Positions 11,464 to 23,506 of a stretch of DNA of 64,000 nucleotides are shown here, in pieces. Under the pieces are notes generated by a model. The model was not told the DNA's origin. It saw only the letters and a program-made list of their open reading frames with translations, and searched no databases. Source of the DNA: Lepidodermella squamata (lineage: Eukaryota; Gastrotricha); NCBI GenBank assembly GCA_047495785.1, contig JBLDXI010000002.1, forward strand, positions 620,001-684,000. The letters are read 5' to 3'. Within the stretch, counting starts at the first letter, position 1; every line of letters begins with the position of its first letter. The translations under genes and the position numbers were made by a program.

Positions 11464-14400
11464 ATGTTCAAGCGTTTATCCATTGTCGTGCTAGCTGTTG
11501 TAACTTCTGTGATCGGTAACAGACTATTTTTTAATTGCATTTTCATTTTTTGATGTTCTGTTTAAAGTACGAGCTGCACCGATGACGAAATATTTACAGC
11601 TACCGAAAGGATACCAAACAGCTACGCTGGATTCAGATTTGTCTTTCGACTATCTCAATAGCCCAGTTGTCCCCGGGCCTTCGCTAACTCTAGAAAAGGC
11701 AGCTCAAAATTCAACCTTGGGAACTGGCTACGATCTATTGACAAGCAACTCAACTTTTCGGCAGGGCGGGATCTTTTTCTCAAAGGTTCGAAAGATTGTC
11801 ATGAAATGCTATAAATGATGACGATTTGATATTACAGAAATTTGCATCGCACTGCAATCTAGGCTTCAGAGTGGAAATCGCCGTCGAAGCTAGTTATGTG
11901 ACCACTGGACAGTGTGCTTTGCTAGCGTACCTCGTTTACGATATAGGCGTGAAACCGGAATCAGGTTAACTTTTGAAATCTAAACTAGATTCATCATCGT
12001 TTGTTCTTCTTCACCCAAAGGCACGAATGACACTATTTCCAGCTTCACGGATGTGGCATTTTTCCACCAAATTTGCCCAAATGGATCGTTTTGGACGATT
12101 CCGAAAGGTCGAACGACCAGTCAAGCCTTCACCCCATCAAATGTTCCTGGTATAATATCTTGTTCAGCCTGCAGCGAATTTCTACCCTCAACTGGTAGTT
12201 CTAAGTATAAAATCATCATTCAGAGTGTTGGGGACTTAGTTACTGTTTGTTTGTTACGAAAAATTGGATCCTATTTATATATTTTGCATATCGTTCTTAA
12301 AGGTTGTTATGGTATCAGATTCTGGCTCTTCAACCTTTTGCTACAGCTCAGCTAATTCGGTTGGATTATCTGCATTGGCAGGAGCTTCAAAGGCCACAAT
12401 GGCATTCATTGGACTAGGAGGAAGTTACGCCAGCATTCGTCTGCGATCAGTCAACTTTTACACCTTTGCTTCAAACTCCATATCACGTACTTCATGGTCA
12501 CCCCATTTGCGTGATAATGTTTACTGGTCCATTTTTAGGTGCATATCGGCAGCCGAATGAATACATGTTGCCGTACCCTATCGATCAGAGTACATTTACG
12601 TACTTATCGAACTACTCCTTCGACCCCAACAAGACATCGCCCCTCGCTAATTGGGTTACCCTGCACGACTACGCAGTAACAAGCACTGCTGTTGTTGTGG
12701 GTGGCAATAATTCTGGCGTTGAATCCTTTATCAAATCACAGGTTAGGAAAACAGTCCGGTTGAAAAATAGGCCGATTTTTGATTGAACAACAGACTCTGC
12801 CCATCGTCCCACCTAGCTACGGATTCCGCGTTGAAATTGCTATGTCATCGTCACCTTTGCAAATGGCTAGCTCATCACGTGGGTCTATGATTTACGTGCA
12901 CCTCGGCTTTATCGATCAGCCGGGGTACTTCAGTGACATCGCAACATCTGATCAGCTGCTGAATTTTCGTGGCCTCGCTCTTGGATTCGCATTTTACGCG
13001 ACAACGGTCGATGTCAGCCTGATTTATTCGCAGAAATTGAATAACAGTTTGGTCTATTCGACAAATCGAAAGCTGCCATGTTATACGTGCACCCTGACAC
13101 CGACTCAATTCCTAATTGGGGTAGAGCTGGTCATTCAAGTGGCTCGTGACCTAGCCACCGTAAGAATATCAAATCAAACTACTTAATTAGTTTTGTTTAA
13201 TTGATTTTCAGATTTCAATCAAAGCATATGACGATCTCTTTCCCAAGATATGCTACAGCAATTACCCCGTTCCTGGTCTGTCAACCGTAATTTTGACCCG
13301 GGGAGGAGGTGTAATTGAAATTTCGAGTCAAAACGCTAACAACGTGAACCAAGTCTACGCATTCATTGCACAGCTGAATGTTTTTCACTTGACACTATCA
13401 TCTGGGCTAAGTACGTTTCAGCTATATATTTTCTAATATTTTGAATGACTTTTTTCATAGCAACCCAAACTCCAGTCTGCTCCATCGCTATGTACACCCA
13501 GTGCGATGGGATGGATTGGACTGGGGAAACGTGTTGCCCGCCTGGAGGGGTGTGCACTTTCAGCAGTGCTTATTACTGGCAATGTTTGCCTGGGTCCCAA
13601 GCTACAACAACACCGCTGGTTTCGTCCGGCTGCACTATTCCTGTGGCATTGTGGCAGCAATGCGGGGGCATAGGATGGACAGGATCGACCTGCTGTACAT
13701 CGGATGGTGTATGCACCTATCAGAGTGACTACTACTGGCAATGCATTCCCTTGCCGCAGACTACAACCGCAGCCCCAACATTTCAAACCACAACAGGTCC
13801 TTGTACTGGCAATGTTTCCTCGTGGCAGCAATGCGGCGGGATAGGGTGGACTGGGGCGACCTGCTGTACCCCTGATGCCTTATGCACCTATCAAAACGAT
13901 TACTACTGGCAATGCATTCCATTGCCGCAGACTACAACCCAAGCTGCGACAATTCCAACTACGACAGGCCCTTGCACTGGCATTGTCTCGTTGTGGCAGC
14001 AATGTGGTGGAATAGGTTGGAATGGGGCCACTTGCTGTACCCCTGATGGCTTGTGTACCTATCAAAGCGATTACTATTGGCAATGTATTCCGATCCCACA
14101 AACTACTGCAATAGCTACAACATTTTCAACAACGACAGGGGCTTGCACTGGTAACGTATCTGCGTGGCAGCAATGCGGTGGAATTGGTTGGGCTGGGGAC
14201 ACCTGCTGTAGCCCTGATGCCTTATGCACCTACCAAAACGACTACTACTGGCAATGCATTCCCTTGCCGCAGACTACAACCGCAGCCCCAACATTTCAAA
14301 CTACGACAGGGCCCTGTACTGGTAATGTTTCCTCATGGCAGCAATGTGGCGGGATAGGATGGGCTGGGGACACCTGCTGTAGCCCTGATGCCTTATGCAC

Positions 14401-16568
14401 CTACCAAAACGACTACTACTGGCAATGCATTCCCTTGCCGCAGACTACAACCGCAGCCCCAACATTTCAAACTACGACAGGGCCCTGTACTGGTAATGTT
14501 TCCTCATGGCAGCAATGTGGCGGGATAGGATGGGCTGGGGACACCTGCTGTAGCCCTGATGCCTTATGCACCTACCAAAACGACTACTACTGGCAATGCA
14601 TTCCCTTGCCGCAGACCACTACCGCAGCCCCAACATTTCAAACTACGACAGGGCCCTGTACTGGCAATGTTTCTTCGTGGCAGCAATGTGGCGGGATAGG
14701 ATGGGCCGGAGACACTTGTTGTAGTTCCGATGCATTGTGCACCTATCAAAATGATTACTACTGGCAATGTATTCCGATTCCTCAAACGACTACTGCAGAA
14801 CAATCAACAGCCTCAGATACGGGTATCCCTGATTCAACATCCTCATCTAGCCTTGCTACTTCAAGCTCTACTGCTGTTTTCACAAGTTCTTCATCAACGG
14901 AATTGCCCACTACACCCACTTCAACGTCTACTGAGATTTCATCGAGCTCTGGGACCAGTACAACATCAACCGAAACTTCGACCTCCATTCCTAGCTCTAG
15001 TTCCACAGCAACGTATGGCTCCATTACCACTACGTCGTCTGTGAGTTCTACTACAGGAGCTTTATCATCTTCATCGACTGGTTCCAGTTCTACCACCATC
15101 TTACCGTCCACTTCCCTTTCAATCCTACCTACATCTTCCTCCTCGATAAATCCTACCGCCACATCCTCTGTAAGATCTTCTACTGGGAGCTCACTGGCAT
15201 CAATCAGCATTCAGCCGAGTTCGACTGCAATACCTACGACTGCTATTCAAAGTTCCATAGCAACATCGCTTGTTGCAATAAGTAGTTCTCCAGCTACTTT
15301 CCCAGCTTCTACAATGCCCTCAGGGAACCCAACTACCTCAATCGGAGGGTCAACGACAGTGGCAGACCGTTTCGAGGCTTACTACGACATCAAAAGTTAT
15401 TCCTTTCTAAGCGATCCTAAAACCGGCTTCCCGATGCCTTCGCTCGTGTCTGGCCGGGCAGTGCCCCTCATAAGTCTTGAAGAACTCCTCAAGTGCCCAA
15501 ATATTTGGCCTGAAAATCTGGCGCCGGACGCTGATCGGCCAACTTTTCTCTACTTCACCCTTTCAGTCGATAAATTAGTAAATATCGACAGTCTGAATGA
15601 ATCGCTAACAATCCTGGGCAGCATTTACCTTCAATGGCGGGTCAGATCGTGCCCAGCCGAGCTGATTGCGGGCGGGGCGAATGAGCTTGAACGCATTGTA
15701 GTGCTAGACAACAAGAAGGTCTGGAAACCTGACCTTGTCTACGCGAATTCCACCGCGAGGGACATCAAAATGGCTTCGAAGCGAACGACTGGCTCGGATA
15801 TGCACATCCTTTACGTGCCGACCAAGCCGAATAGGACGTTATTTTTCTACTGGACGCAAGCAGGAATGCTGACTTCGAAATGCAAACTTGATGTCACGCT
15901 TTTCCCATTCGATGTTCAATTTTGCGATTTCTTTTTCTACTCTAAGGTTTGAAAGGAAAGCTCGCCGAAATCTGACTGAATATTTTGTTTAGGAGCCCTG
16001 GACGTTGACAACTTTCGGCGGGATTTTTCTAGATGAAATTCAGCTTTCAAACGATATGTGGAAGATAATTGGTCAATCAAACGGTACTGGATTAGGCCAG
16101 ATGACTGAAAAAGGTCTTGTACCTTTTAGCTACGCCTACGTTCGGCTTGAATTAGCCAGAAATCCTGCTTATTACATCAACTCTTTGCTGATACCCAGTG
16201 TCATTCTTATCTCCATTATTTTCGCCTCATTTTTGATCCCTTGCCGATCTGCTGAACGGCCGTCGTTATGTGCGACTGTTTTGTTGGCCTTCGTTTTGGC
16301 GCAGAGCAACGTTATCAAGGAGATACCTAGGACCAGTGAGAAAGTTGTATTCGTCGAGTTCATCTTTTTGACAACGAATCTGACGGCATTAATCACGCTG
16401 CATCACATGATGTTGTGTATGATTGGACGATCTAAATCTCGGAAAGTAGCTATTCAAAGCCTTTCAGGGATGAAACTTACTCGAGCCCTGGACATCTTTG
16501 TATTTTCGTTATCTGTTATTTTTTACGCTGGTATCTCAGCGAATGCCTTTACGCAGCTTCGTGAGTGA
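11464..16568 (+). CDS. Channel C: lectin-like pair-eight CBM1-mucin-Cys-loop ion channel
   Basis: Ten exons (11464-11515, 11568-11785, 11838-11964, 12021-12244, 12303-12486, 12539-12741, 12794-13159, 13212-13410, 13461-15946, 15993-16568) encode 1544 residues. Signal peptide, lectin-like domain 1 (about 18-270) and domain 2 (about 271-524) match channels B and D exon by exon (127, 203 and 366 nt shared). The large ninth exon holds eight CBM1 modules (about 525-968, typical core WQQCGGIGWAGDTCC then NDYYWQC), joined by PQTTT linkers. A mucin stalk (about 970-1155) and the ligand-binding domain follow; its Cys-loop is CKLDVTLFPFDVQFC. M2 is ERPSLCATVLLAFVLAQ. AATAAA at 16607-16612 follows the stop. 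It is predicted to be a surface channel with a multivalent polysaccharide-binding head. Confidence 0.88.
13480..14790 (+). repeat. Eight tandem CBM1-coding repeats, three copies nearly identical at 171 bp
   Basis: CBM1 cores recur in one exon of channel C. Copies 5, 6 and 7 share the same core, and the segment starting GGGCTGGGGACACCTGC recurs at 14190, 14361 and 14532, a strict 171-bp (57-codon) period with almost no differences. Copies 1-4 are more diverged. This points to recent in-frame tandem expansion. Confidence 0.85.
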
Positions 16569-17414
16569 TATTGTAATGAAATCGAAACATTTCTTTCAAT
16601 GAAGCTAATAAAAAATAGGTGAAAGCATGCCTTTGGCAATATTTCGGGCTCCCTAGCTCGCGATCAGTGGCAAGCCATAATAGCAAGCCATAATAGCAAG
16701 CCATAATCTGGCAATTATGAACATAGGAGGGAAATAACCGATTCGGAGCTTATGGTATCTATACAGCCTCCGAGTACATTGTTTATATTGTCTAAGTTTA
16801 GTATCTGTATGGGAGCTTTCAAAGCGAATTCATGCTGCCACAAGCAACAAAATAATGCTTTTTTATCTGACCCATAAGACATATTCGGAGTTCGGAGACA
16901 CATCTTTCTATAGGTCAACCTCAAGGCATGATTTCAAGGCTAGTCGATTTTTGAAAAGGCATTTATAGCGTCTTGAGTCTTGATATGTTTATGTTGAAAG
17001 TTCTCAACCTTATTTATTTTCGAATGTCTTTTTTGACCTCCCATGTCATTGTACGGTTCTTTAATGCGTTCGACAAGTTCCAGGTTCCACGCGAAATGAA
17101 GTGTCTTTCTTTTTCTGTGAGTTATCACTCGTCTTGTGGTGTAAATAAGCTGAGTGCGCGCCACCTGGAGCCTCCTCCACCTCTAAACAATTCATGATTC
17201 TACGCTACTGTTTCGCTAATGAACTGCTGGCGTCCGGTAGTGAACTCAGCAATTAGTCATGTTTATTCAGAAGTAATCACCGACACAAATGTTGATGTTA
17301 TTGCTCGCGTTCGAAAACCCACGGCTTATCGACATTTGACAAAAAATTAAGACAAACTTCACAAAGCTATAGCAATGTAATTTTCTCAGTCGCTGAATTG
17401 AGCATTGGTAGAAA
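16569..17414. other. Intergenic stretch with a small 13-bp tandem repeat
   Basis: The spacer between channels C and D contains three copies of CAAGCCATAATAG at about 16671-16708. No coding exon is supported; open frames at 16715-17197 look accidental. Confidence 0.4.
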
Positions 17415-20400
17415 ATGATTTCCCTGTTCATGTTTTCTATACTTCACTTGAACCTCATTCCAAGTCATAGTATGCTAACTTTCGAATCTGCGCCACTTCG
17501 TATTTAATCTTCAATTATTTCAGGTGTACCACTCACTCAGTATTTACAACTGCCGATTAATTACCAAGTGGCAACTCTTGATCCCGATTTTTCTTTCGAT
17601 TACGTATCAAACTCATCATCAATCGGTCCCAGTCTGCAAACTGATAAAGCTGCTCAAAATGCGACAACGGGGAAAGGTTATTCGCTCATTACTGGACCGA
17701 GTTCAACTTACAATCAGGGTGGTTTGTTCTTCTCTAACGTAAGTACATCAAGATGACATCTTCCGAATTTCATTTTTTTTATTCATGAAAGGCTTTACAA
17801 CCAGGTTGCGCCCACTCATTCCGAGTTGAAATTAGCGTAGAAACTAATTTTTCGACATCCGGAGCGTGCGGTTGGCTTGGAATTTTATTTTTCGATCTGA
17901 CCAAAGTGCCGAACCTGGGTTGGCCCTACTGATTTTACCATAATGACCTTAATTTTTGAAATATTGCAGAGCCAAACGATACGATTTCAGGTTTCTCAGA
18001 CACAGCATTTTTTCATCAAATTTGCCCCTCTGGTGGTTTGAAAGCGATACGAAGTGGTACAACTTCGGGGCAACCTTTCAATCCAGCTGAACTATCTGGG
18101 CAACCTTCTTGTTCGAGCTGTAGTGAAGTACTAACAAACTCTGGAGCTTCGAAATATCCCATCATCATCCAGGCGATTGAAGACTCTTTCACTGTAAGAC
18201 AATTTCGAGCCGGGACATTTGATAATTATTATCCGCTTTAAGGTGGTTTTGGTGACACCAGATGGTCCAACTTACTTTTGCTACAGCTCCGTCGAACTCC
18301 CAGGATTTTCAGCCCTTACTGCGATGGCCAAAACCAAAATGGCGATAGTTGGACTTGGAGGAAGTTCCGCTGATATCCGGATTACATCAGTCAGTTTCTA
18401 CGTTCTCAGTTCCAGTCATGCGAATCGTAAGAGCCTGTTCTAGTTCCTCATTCTAACCAATCGATTTTTCCGTAGGTGATGTGCGTAAGCCGAACGAGTA
18501 TATGTTCCCCCTGCCCACGGATCAGACAACCTATACCTACTTACCGAATCAATCGTTCGATAATTTGAAATCTTCCCCGCTTGCAAATTGGACAACGTAC
18601 AACGACTACGCAATTTTAGGGAATGCCGTAGTGGTTGGAAGCAACTCAACCACTTTTGAATCACTAATCCGATCTGGGGTACGATTTTACAGGAATTTTT
18701 TCGGAATTATATTTGATTTTATGCAGCGTATGCCAATCGTTTCACCGAATGCTGGATTTCGGGTGGAAATCGCAATGTCTTCTTCAAATTTGCAAAACCC
18801 AAGCACAACCCGCGGCTCGTTAATTTTCGTTCATCTTGGATTCATCAACGAGCCGGCTTCTTTCAGCGATATTGTTTCATCCGACAAGCTTTCAAACTAT
18901 CGAGGCTTGGCCTTAGGATTCGCATTCTACAACACACGGGTTGAAGTCAGTTTGGTGTATTCGCAAACTTTGAGTACTAGCTTAGCGTACTCAACTAGCG
19001 TCATTTCGCCCTGTTCGAGCTGTAGTTTGACTCCGGGAGATATTGCTGACGGCATTGAGATTGGGATTCAAGTCTATAAAGACATGGCTACTGTTGCTAT
19101 CATGGTTGATGACGCAGAATTTCCGATGATTTGCTACCAAAACTTACTGTTGCCTGGCCTTTCATCGATCATCCTATCACGCGGAGGTGGGACAGTCGCG
19201 ATTTCAAGCCAAAATAGCAATGGGGTGAATATTGCTTACGCAATCATTGCAGAACTCAATGTTTTTCATCTGACGTTATCGGCTGGTTTAAGTAAGTTGA
19301 TTACGGAGATCTGGAAGGATTTTCATTGCTCTTTCACCCAGCTACCCCTTCGACTGTTTGCTCGAATGCAGTGTACACGCAATGCGACGGGTTCGATTGG
19401 GCGGGCGAGACTTGCTGCCCAGCTGGAACGGTTTGCAACTGGAACAGCGACTATTTCTGGCAATGCGAGCCCACAGCAACAACTATTTCAGTAAATTCAA
19501 ATTCGCCGTCAGGCCCATGTGCCACATTGTACAACAAATGCGGCGGGTTAAATTGGAATGGAACTACGTGTTGTGAACCAGGGTCGGTTTGCGTCTATCA
19601 AAACGATTTCTACTGGCAATGCGTCGCTAGTGGTATCCCAGCTGTTGTTGCATCATCCTCATCACAATCATCAACGTCACTGCCGTCAGTATCATCAGGA
19701 CCCTGTGCTGCCTTGTACCAGCAATGTGGCGGTATCAATTGGAATGGGACCAATTGCTGCGAAACTGGGGCTGTCTGTGCTTATCAAAATGATTACTACT
19801 GGCAATGCGTCGCTAATGGTACCTCAGCTGTAGCTGTAATAACCTCAGTCTCATCATCATCAGCAACCACAGCATCGTCATCAGGGTCGTGTGCTGCCCT
19901 ATATCAACAGTGTGGAGGAACCAATTGGGCTGGGAGCACGTGCTGTGCATCCGGTTCAGTTTGCGTCTATCAAAATGATTACTACTGGCAATGCGTGGCT
20001 AATGGCTCACCAGTGGTACCTCCAACAACCAGCTTAGAATCGTCGACTATATCTTCCCTGTCTCAAACATCAACCGCGATTAGCTTGTCATTGACTACGG
20101 CTTCACCATCCCAAACGTCCTTTACTCCACTTTCGACTACGTCTTTATCAGTCCCAACATCAACCACGATTTACGCTTCGTCGACTACGTCCACGCCGAT
20201 TCGAACATCAACTGCGAGTGGCCCATCTTCGACTACACCTTCGGTAACATCAACTGCGAGTGGCCCATCTTCGACTACACCTTCGGTAACATCAACTGCG
20301 AGTGGCCCATCTTCGACTACACCTTCAGTAACATCAACTGCGAGTGGCCCATCTTCGACTACACCTTCAGTAACTCGAACTCAATCTTCAACTACAACAA

Positions 20401-22164
20401 CGCCAACTCAGCCATCAACTACGACTATTCCAGCTTCGACTTCGCCTCCTCGAACCCCAACATCATCTCCTATTATACCATCTTCAACTACGTCCATGCC
20501 GAACCAAACGTCAATTGCAACTACTTCATCGTCTACGACTTCTTCGCCAACTCAAACTGCGATTACTTCAGTCAATTATTCCAGCTCAGGAACGACACCT
20601 GGCCCCGAATCGACTTCTAATGCATCTCCTGCCCGATTTGGGGTGACGCTGGACCCTTACTACCCCTACTACGACATAGGTCCTGGCTCCTACCTTAGCG
20701 ACCCAAGAACAGGCTTCCCAATGCCACCTTTGATCACTGGAAAAGCCGTACCACTTGTCAGCCTTGAAGATCTACTGAAATGTGGGAATATCTGGCCAGA
20801 AAATTTTGCGCCAGATGCTGATCATTCAACTGATGTCTACTTCACCGCTAACATCGATAAATTGATCAATATCGATAGTTTGAACGAAACTATGACACTT
20901 TTCGGTAGCATCTTCCTGCAATGGAGTGTTAAGTCATGCCCTGCCGAGCTGATTTCTGGAGGAGCCAACGAGATGGAGCGAGTCATGGTGATAGACGACT
21001 CTGCCGTGTGGAAGCCTGAGATTGTCTTCGCGAACTCGAGCTCGAAGTATTACGAAGACACAACTACTCGGAAGAAATTTGGCAGCGATATGCATATCCT
21101 TTACGTTCCGACGAAACCGAATCGAACTTTGTTCTTCTATTGGGCTCTAACTGGTGTTATGACATCAAAATGCCGGCTTAACGTCGCAAATTTCCCGTTC
21201 GATACTCAAATTTGCGACATTTACCTGAATTCAAAAGTTAGTTGTTTTTGTATTTAATATTAATGAATTCATATGTCTGTTGCTTGAGTGCGTTATTTTT
21301 TCGCATTCTGATTTTTCTAAACATCAATTTGCTCATAAACATCGGAGGTGTAGAGTCTAGATGAGTGCAAGGCTCTCAATTATTTTATTTTCCCTAGTTT
21401 TAAAAGCGTTTTTAGCTTCATCTATTATGTACATTTTAAATCCCATAAAATCAATCAAAATTTGCGTCTCAAAAGTTGAATTTTGTACGTTTTCTTGGGT
21501 TTCATCCTAATTCTTGAAATAATTTCAATTATTATTAAATTCTTAAATTAAATCATTGATTTAATTAATGTTAATTACGAAGGAACCTTGGACATTCATC
21601 ACATTTGGAGGAATCTATCTAAACGACATCCAGTCATCAAATGAAATTTGGACCATCACGAAAAAAGAAAATGGAACAGGCTTTGGACCTGGCGCCCGTG
21701 ACTCCAGTATGACCTACAGCTACGCCTATATCCGCCTTACTATGAAGCGAAAGTCATCCTATTACATCAACTCGCTATTGATTCCTGCGGTAATATTGAT
21801 TTTCCCAGTGTTCGGCTCTTTCGGGATCAGGCCTCGTTCCGGGAATCGGCCAGCCCTCTGTGCTACTGTGGTCCTGGCGTTTGTTGTAATGCAGAGGCGC
21901 GTTTTGAAAGAGGTCCCACGCACTAGCGAGAAGATCATGTTTGTCGAGTTCATCTTTCTTACCGAAGTTTTAACATCAGTGATCACGCTGTACCATATGG
22001 CTCTGTGCGTGCTTGGTTGCTCTGTGATCCGAAAGTTCAGGCTGGTCAGATTCGGACACTTCAAAGCGACTAAAACGATAGACCTCATTATGTTAGTAAT
22101 CTCAGTCGCAATTTTCGCTAGCATTGCTGTTAGCACTTTTTCGCAGTTAATCATTCCAGGCTAA
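17415..22164 (+). CDS. Channel D: lectin-like pair-four CBM1-mucin-Cys-loop ion channel
   Basis: Nine exons (17415-17463, 17524-17738, 17792-17918, 17970-18193, 18243-18426, 18476-18678, 18727-19291, 19342-21236, 21583-22164) encode 1347 residues. The signal exon is the least certain, because its donor GTCATA is non-consensus. Lectin-like domains span about 17-268 and 269-522; the intron that splits 366+199 nt in B and C is lost here, giving one 565-nt exon. Four CBM1 modules (about 525-742, QQCGGINWNGTNCC type) precede a Ser/Thr stalk with four 14-residue repeats. The ligand-binding domain starts near 961, with Cys-loop CRLNVANFPFDTQIC. M2 is NRPALCATVVLAFVV, so the -1' acid of its relatives is Asn here. 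The last intron is 346 bp, against about 50 bp in the paralogues. Confidence 0.85.
20205..20372 (+). repeat. Four 42-bp tandem repeats in the mucin stalk of channel D
   Basis: The unit encodes TSTASGPSSTTPSV and is repeated four times with almost no changes. It lengthens the Ser/Thr stalk in frame. Confidence 0.8.
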
Positions 22165-22451
22165 TATCAAATGTCTAACTTGAAATATGGGGATTCGAAA
22201 TAAATTCACCAGTGGTATAAGGTATAAGCATCCTGGGACATTTTGGCTTCTGAGTTTTCTTGTGAGTTAATAGGTATAAACCCAAGTATTTGATTGATCA
22301 AGTGTAAAGTGCACCATATGGTTGAGCCTTTCCAAATTCAGAATATGTATCACGCGTTATATGACACGCTATCAACACCTCTGTCTCAGGGCTAATCAAT
22401 GCGACAGTGGACAGTCGACGTGGGCGCAAAGTAGTAGTGCAGGAGCAATGA
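22165..22451. other. 3' flank of channel D
   Basis: AATAAA near 22198 follows the stop codon and may be the polyadenylation signal. No exon is seen; the open frame at 22322-22510 has no recognisable product. Confidence 0.35.
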
Positions 22452-22785
22452 AGATGTTGGAAACCCGAATCGCAACTGCTGGTTTAACGAAGATAAAATC
22501 TGAAATTTAATTCCGCACTCAAGAATTTCACCATCGATTACAGCCCGTGTCGACCCAGTTTTTCTGAATTCAGTTTTTATGTACCTATACTGTATGAAAG
22601 GGGATTAATATCCAAGCCGGAAATGCGATAACTTCCGTTTAATTCAATATTTTTTATTGACAATTTGATTAATTATCACACCTTTTTGTGGGAAAACTAT
22701 TCAAGTGCCGATTTTTAATTAAAACGAATTGCGTAGCGATTTTTTATCCTGGTTTATAAGGGCGGCAGTATGCTTGGAACTTTCA
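22452..22785 (+). repeat. Duplicated upstream region of the Ly6-like genes, copy 1
   Basis: This stretch matches 26605-26935 with many point differences and small gaps. Shared blocks include TTTTTCTGAATTCAGTTTTT, the CACAC.TTTTTGTGGG block and TAAGGGCGGCAGTATGCTTGG. The duplication that made the two Ly6-like genes therefore included several hundred bases of promoter. Confidence 0.75.
22753..22760 (+). promoter_or_regulatory. TATA box of Ly6-like gene 1
   Basis: TTTATAAG directly precedes GGCGGCAGTATGCTTGG, which is conserved in the second gene copy. It lies 285 bp before the ATG; in the paralogue the spacing is only about 60 bp. Confidence 0.55.
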
Positions 22786-22794
22786 GCTTTCAGC

Positions 22795-23025
22795 TCCTCG
22801 CCACTTAAGCTACTAAAAATAGACTACAAGATTCGACATAGATATTAAATTTTGGCGTTATTCTAGAGTTATTTTCAAAGAACTGCTCAGAGTTTGCGGT
22901 GTCTCCAGGATCGCCGGGCCACAGTCTACACCCTGCCGTCAGGCGTTTTGCCATCCTTGACAGAACCATCAGGATTTAGATCCAAATATCGGATCTTGCA
23001 GTCTATTTTTGGCAGTTGAAGTGTT
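22795..23025 (+). other. About 230-bp extra segment in the 5' leader of Ly6-like gene 1
   Basis: The two Ly6-like genes align up to CAGCTCCTC and again from TTTTTCTTGAAAACAATG. Copy 1 has about 230 bp between these points and copy 2 has almost none. The ends do not show a clear GT donor, so an insertion in copy 1 or a deletion in copy 2 is more likely than an intron. The leader of copy 1 also contains a short upstream ATG frame that ends in TAA within the segment. Confidence 0.5.
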
Positions 23026-23044
23026 AATGTTTTTCTTGAAAACA

Positions 23045-23506
23045 ATGTTTGCTCATATTTTGGCCTTCACGCTATTCGTCGGCGGCTGTTTTGCTATCAA
23101 GTGTTACAATGGTCAAGCAACCGGATATGCCTACAATGCAACGAGGGATACTGTTTATTCGTCGACGGAAACGTTTTATGAGAAGTTGATGTTCCAAATT
23201 CGCGACAACTGCAGCCTCTGCTTTCAACAAGTCACAATCTCGTCCAAGGACAGTTATGTCAAAGGTAACGACTCCTACCAGCTCATCAAAATAGAATGGG
23301 AATGTGATGAGGGTGGCGGAGGCAGACCTTGCCAATCCTCCCTCAGTGTGACTGGCGACGTGCATGATTATGGCGATGATCCAGGCAGTTACATTACAGG
23401 CATATGCTATTGCTGCAGCGACAACTGCAACGCCAATTACGACTGTGGCTTAAAGGTGCCGGAACTTGTCGAGAGAACCGAGTCCAAGCGAATTCGCAGA
23501 CACTGA
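23045..23506 (+). CDS. Secreted Ly6/ET-module-like cysteine-rich protein 1
   Basis: A single-exon frame encodes 153 residues from the ATG at 23045, which is conserved with the second copy; an ATG at 23027 would add six residues. Residues 1-17 form a signal peptide (MFAHILAFTLFVGG). The mature part holds about ten cysteines, ending in CYCCSDNCN, which fits the CCxxDxCN signature of Ly6/uPAR three-finger proteins and of nematode ET-module proteins. There is no hydrophobic GPI tail; the C-terminus is charged (ESKRIRRH), so the product is probably released. AATAAA at 23655-23660 may end the transcript. Function unknown. Confidence 0.78.
   Translation: MFAHILAFTLFVGGCFAIKCYNGQATGYAYNATRDTVYSSTETFYEKLMFQIRDNCSLCFQQVTISSKDSYVKGNDSYQLIKIEWECDEGGGGRPCQSSLSVTGDVHDYGDDPGSYITGICYCCSDNCNANYDCGLKVPELVERTESKRIRRH

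Noticed and set aside
7048-16568. Fungal contamination as an explanation for CBM1
   Set aside because: CBM1 codons lie in the same open exons as an animal-type Cys-loop domain, with the same introns and paralogues around them.
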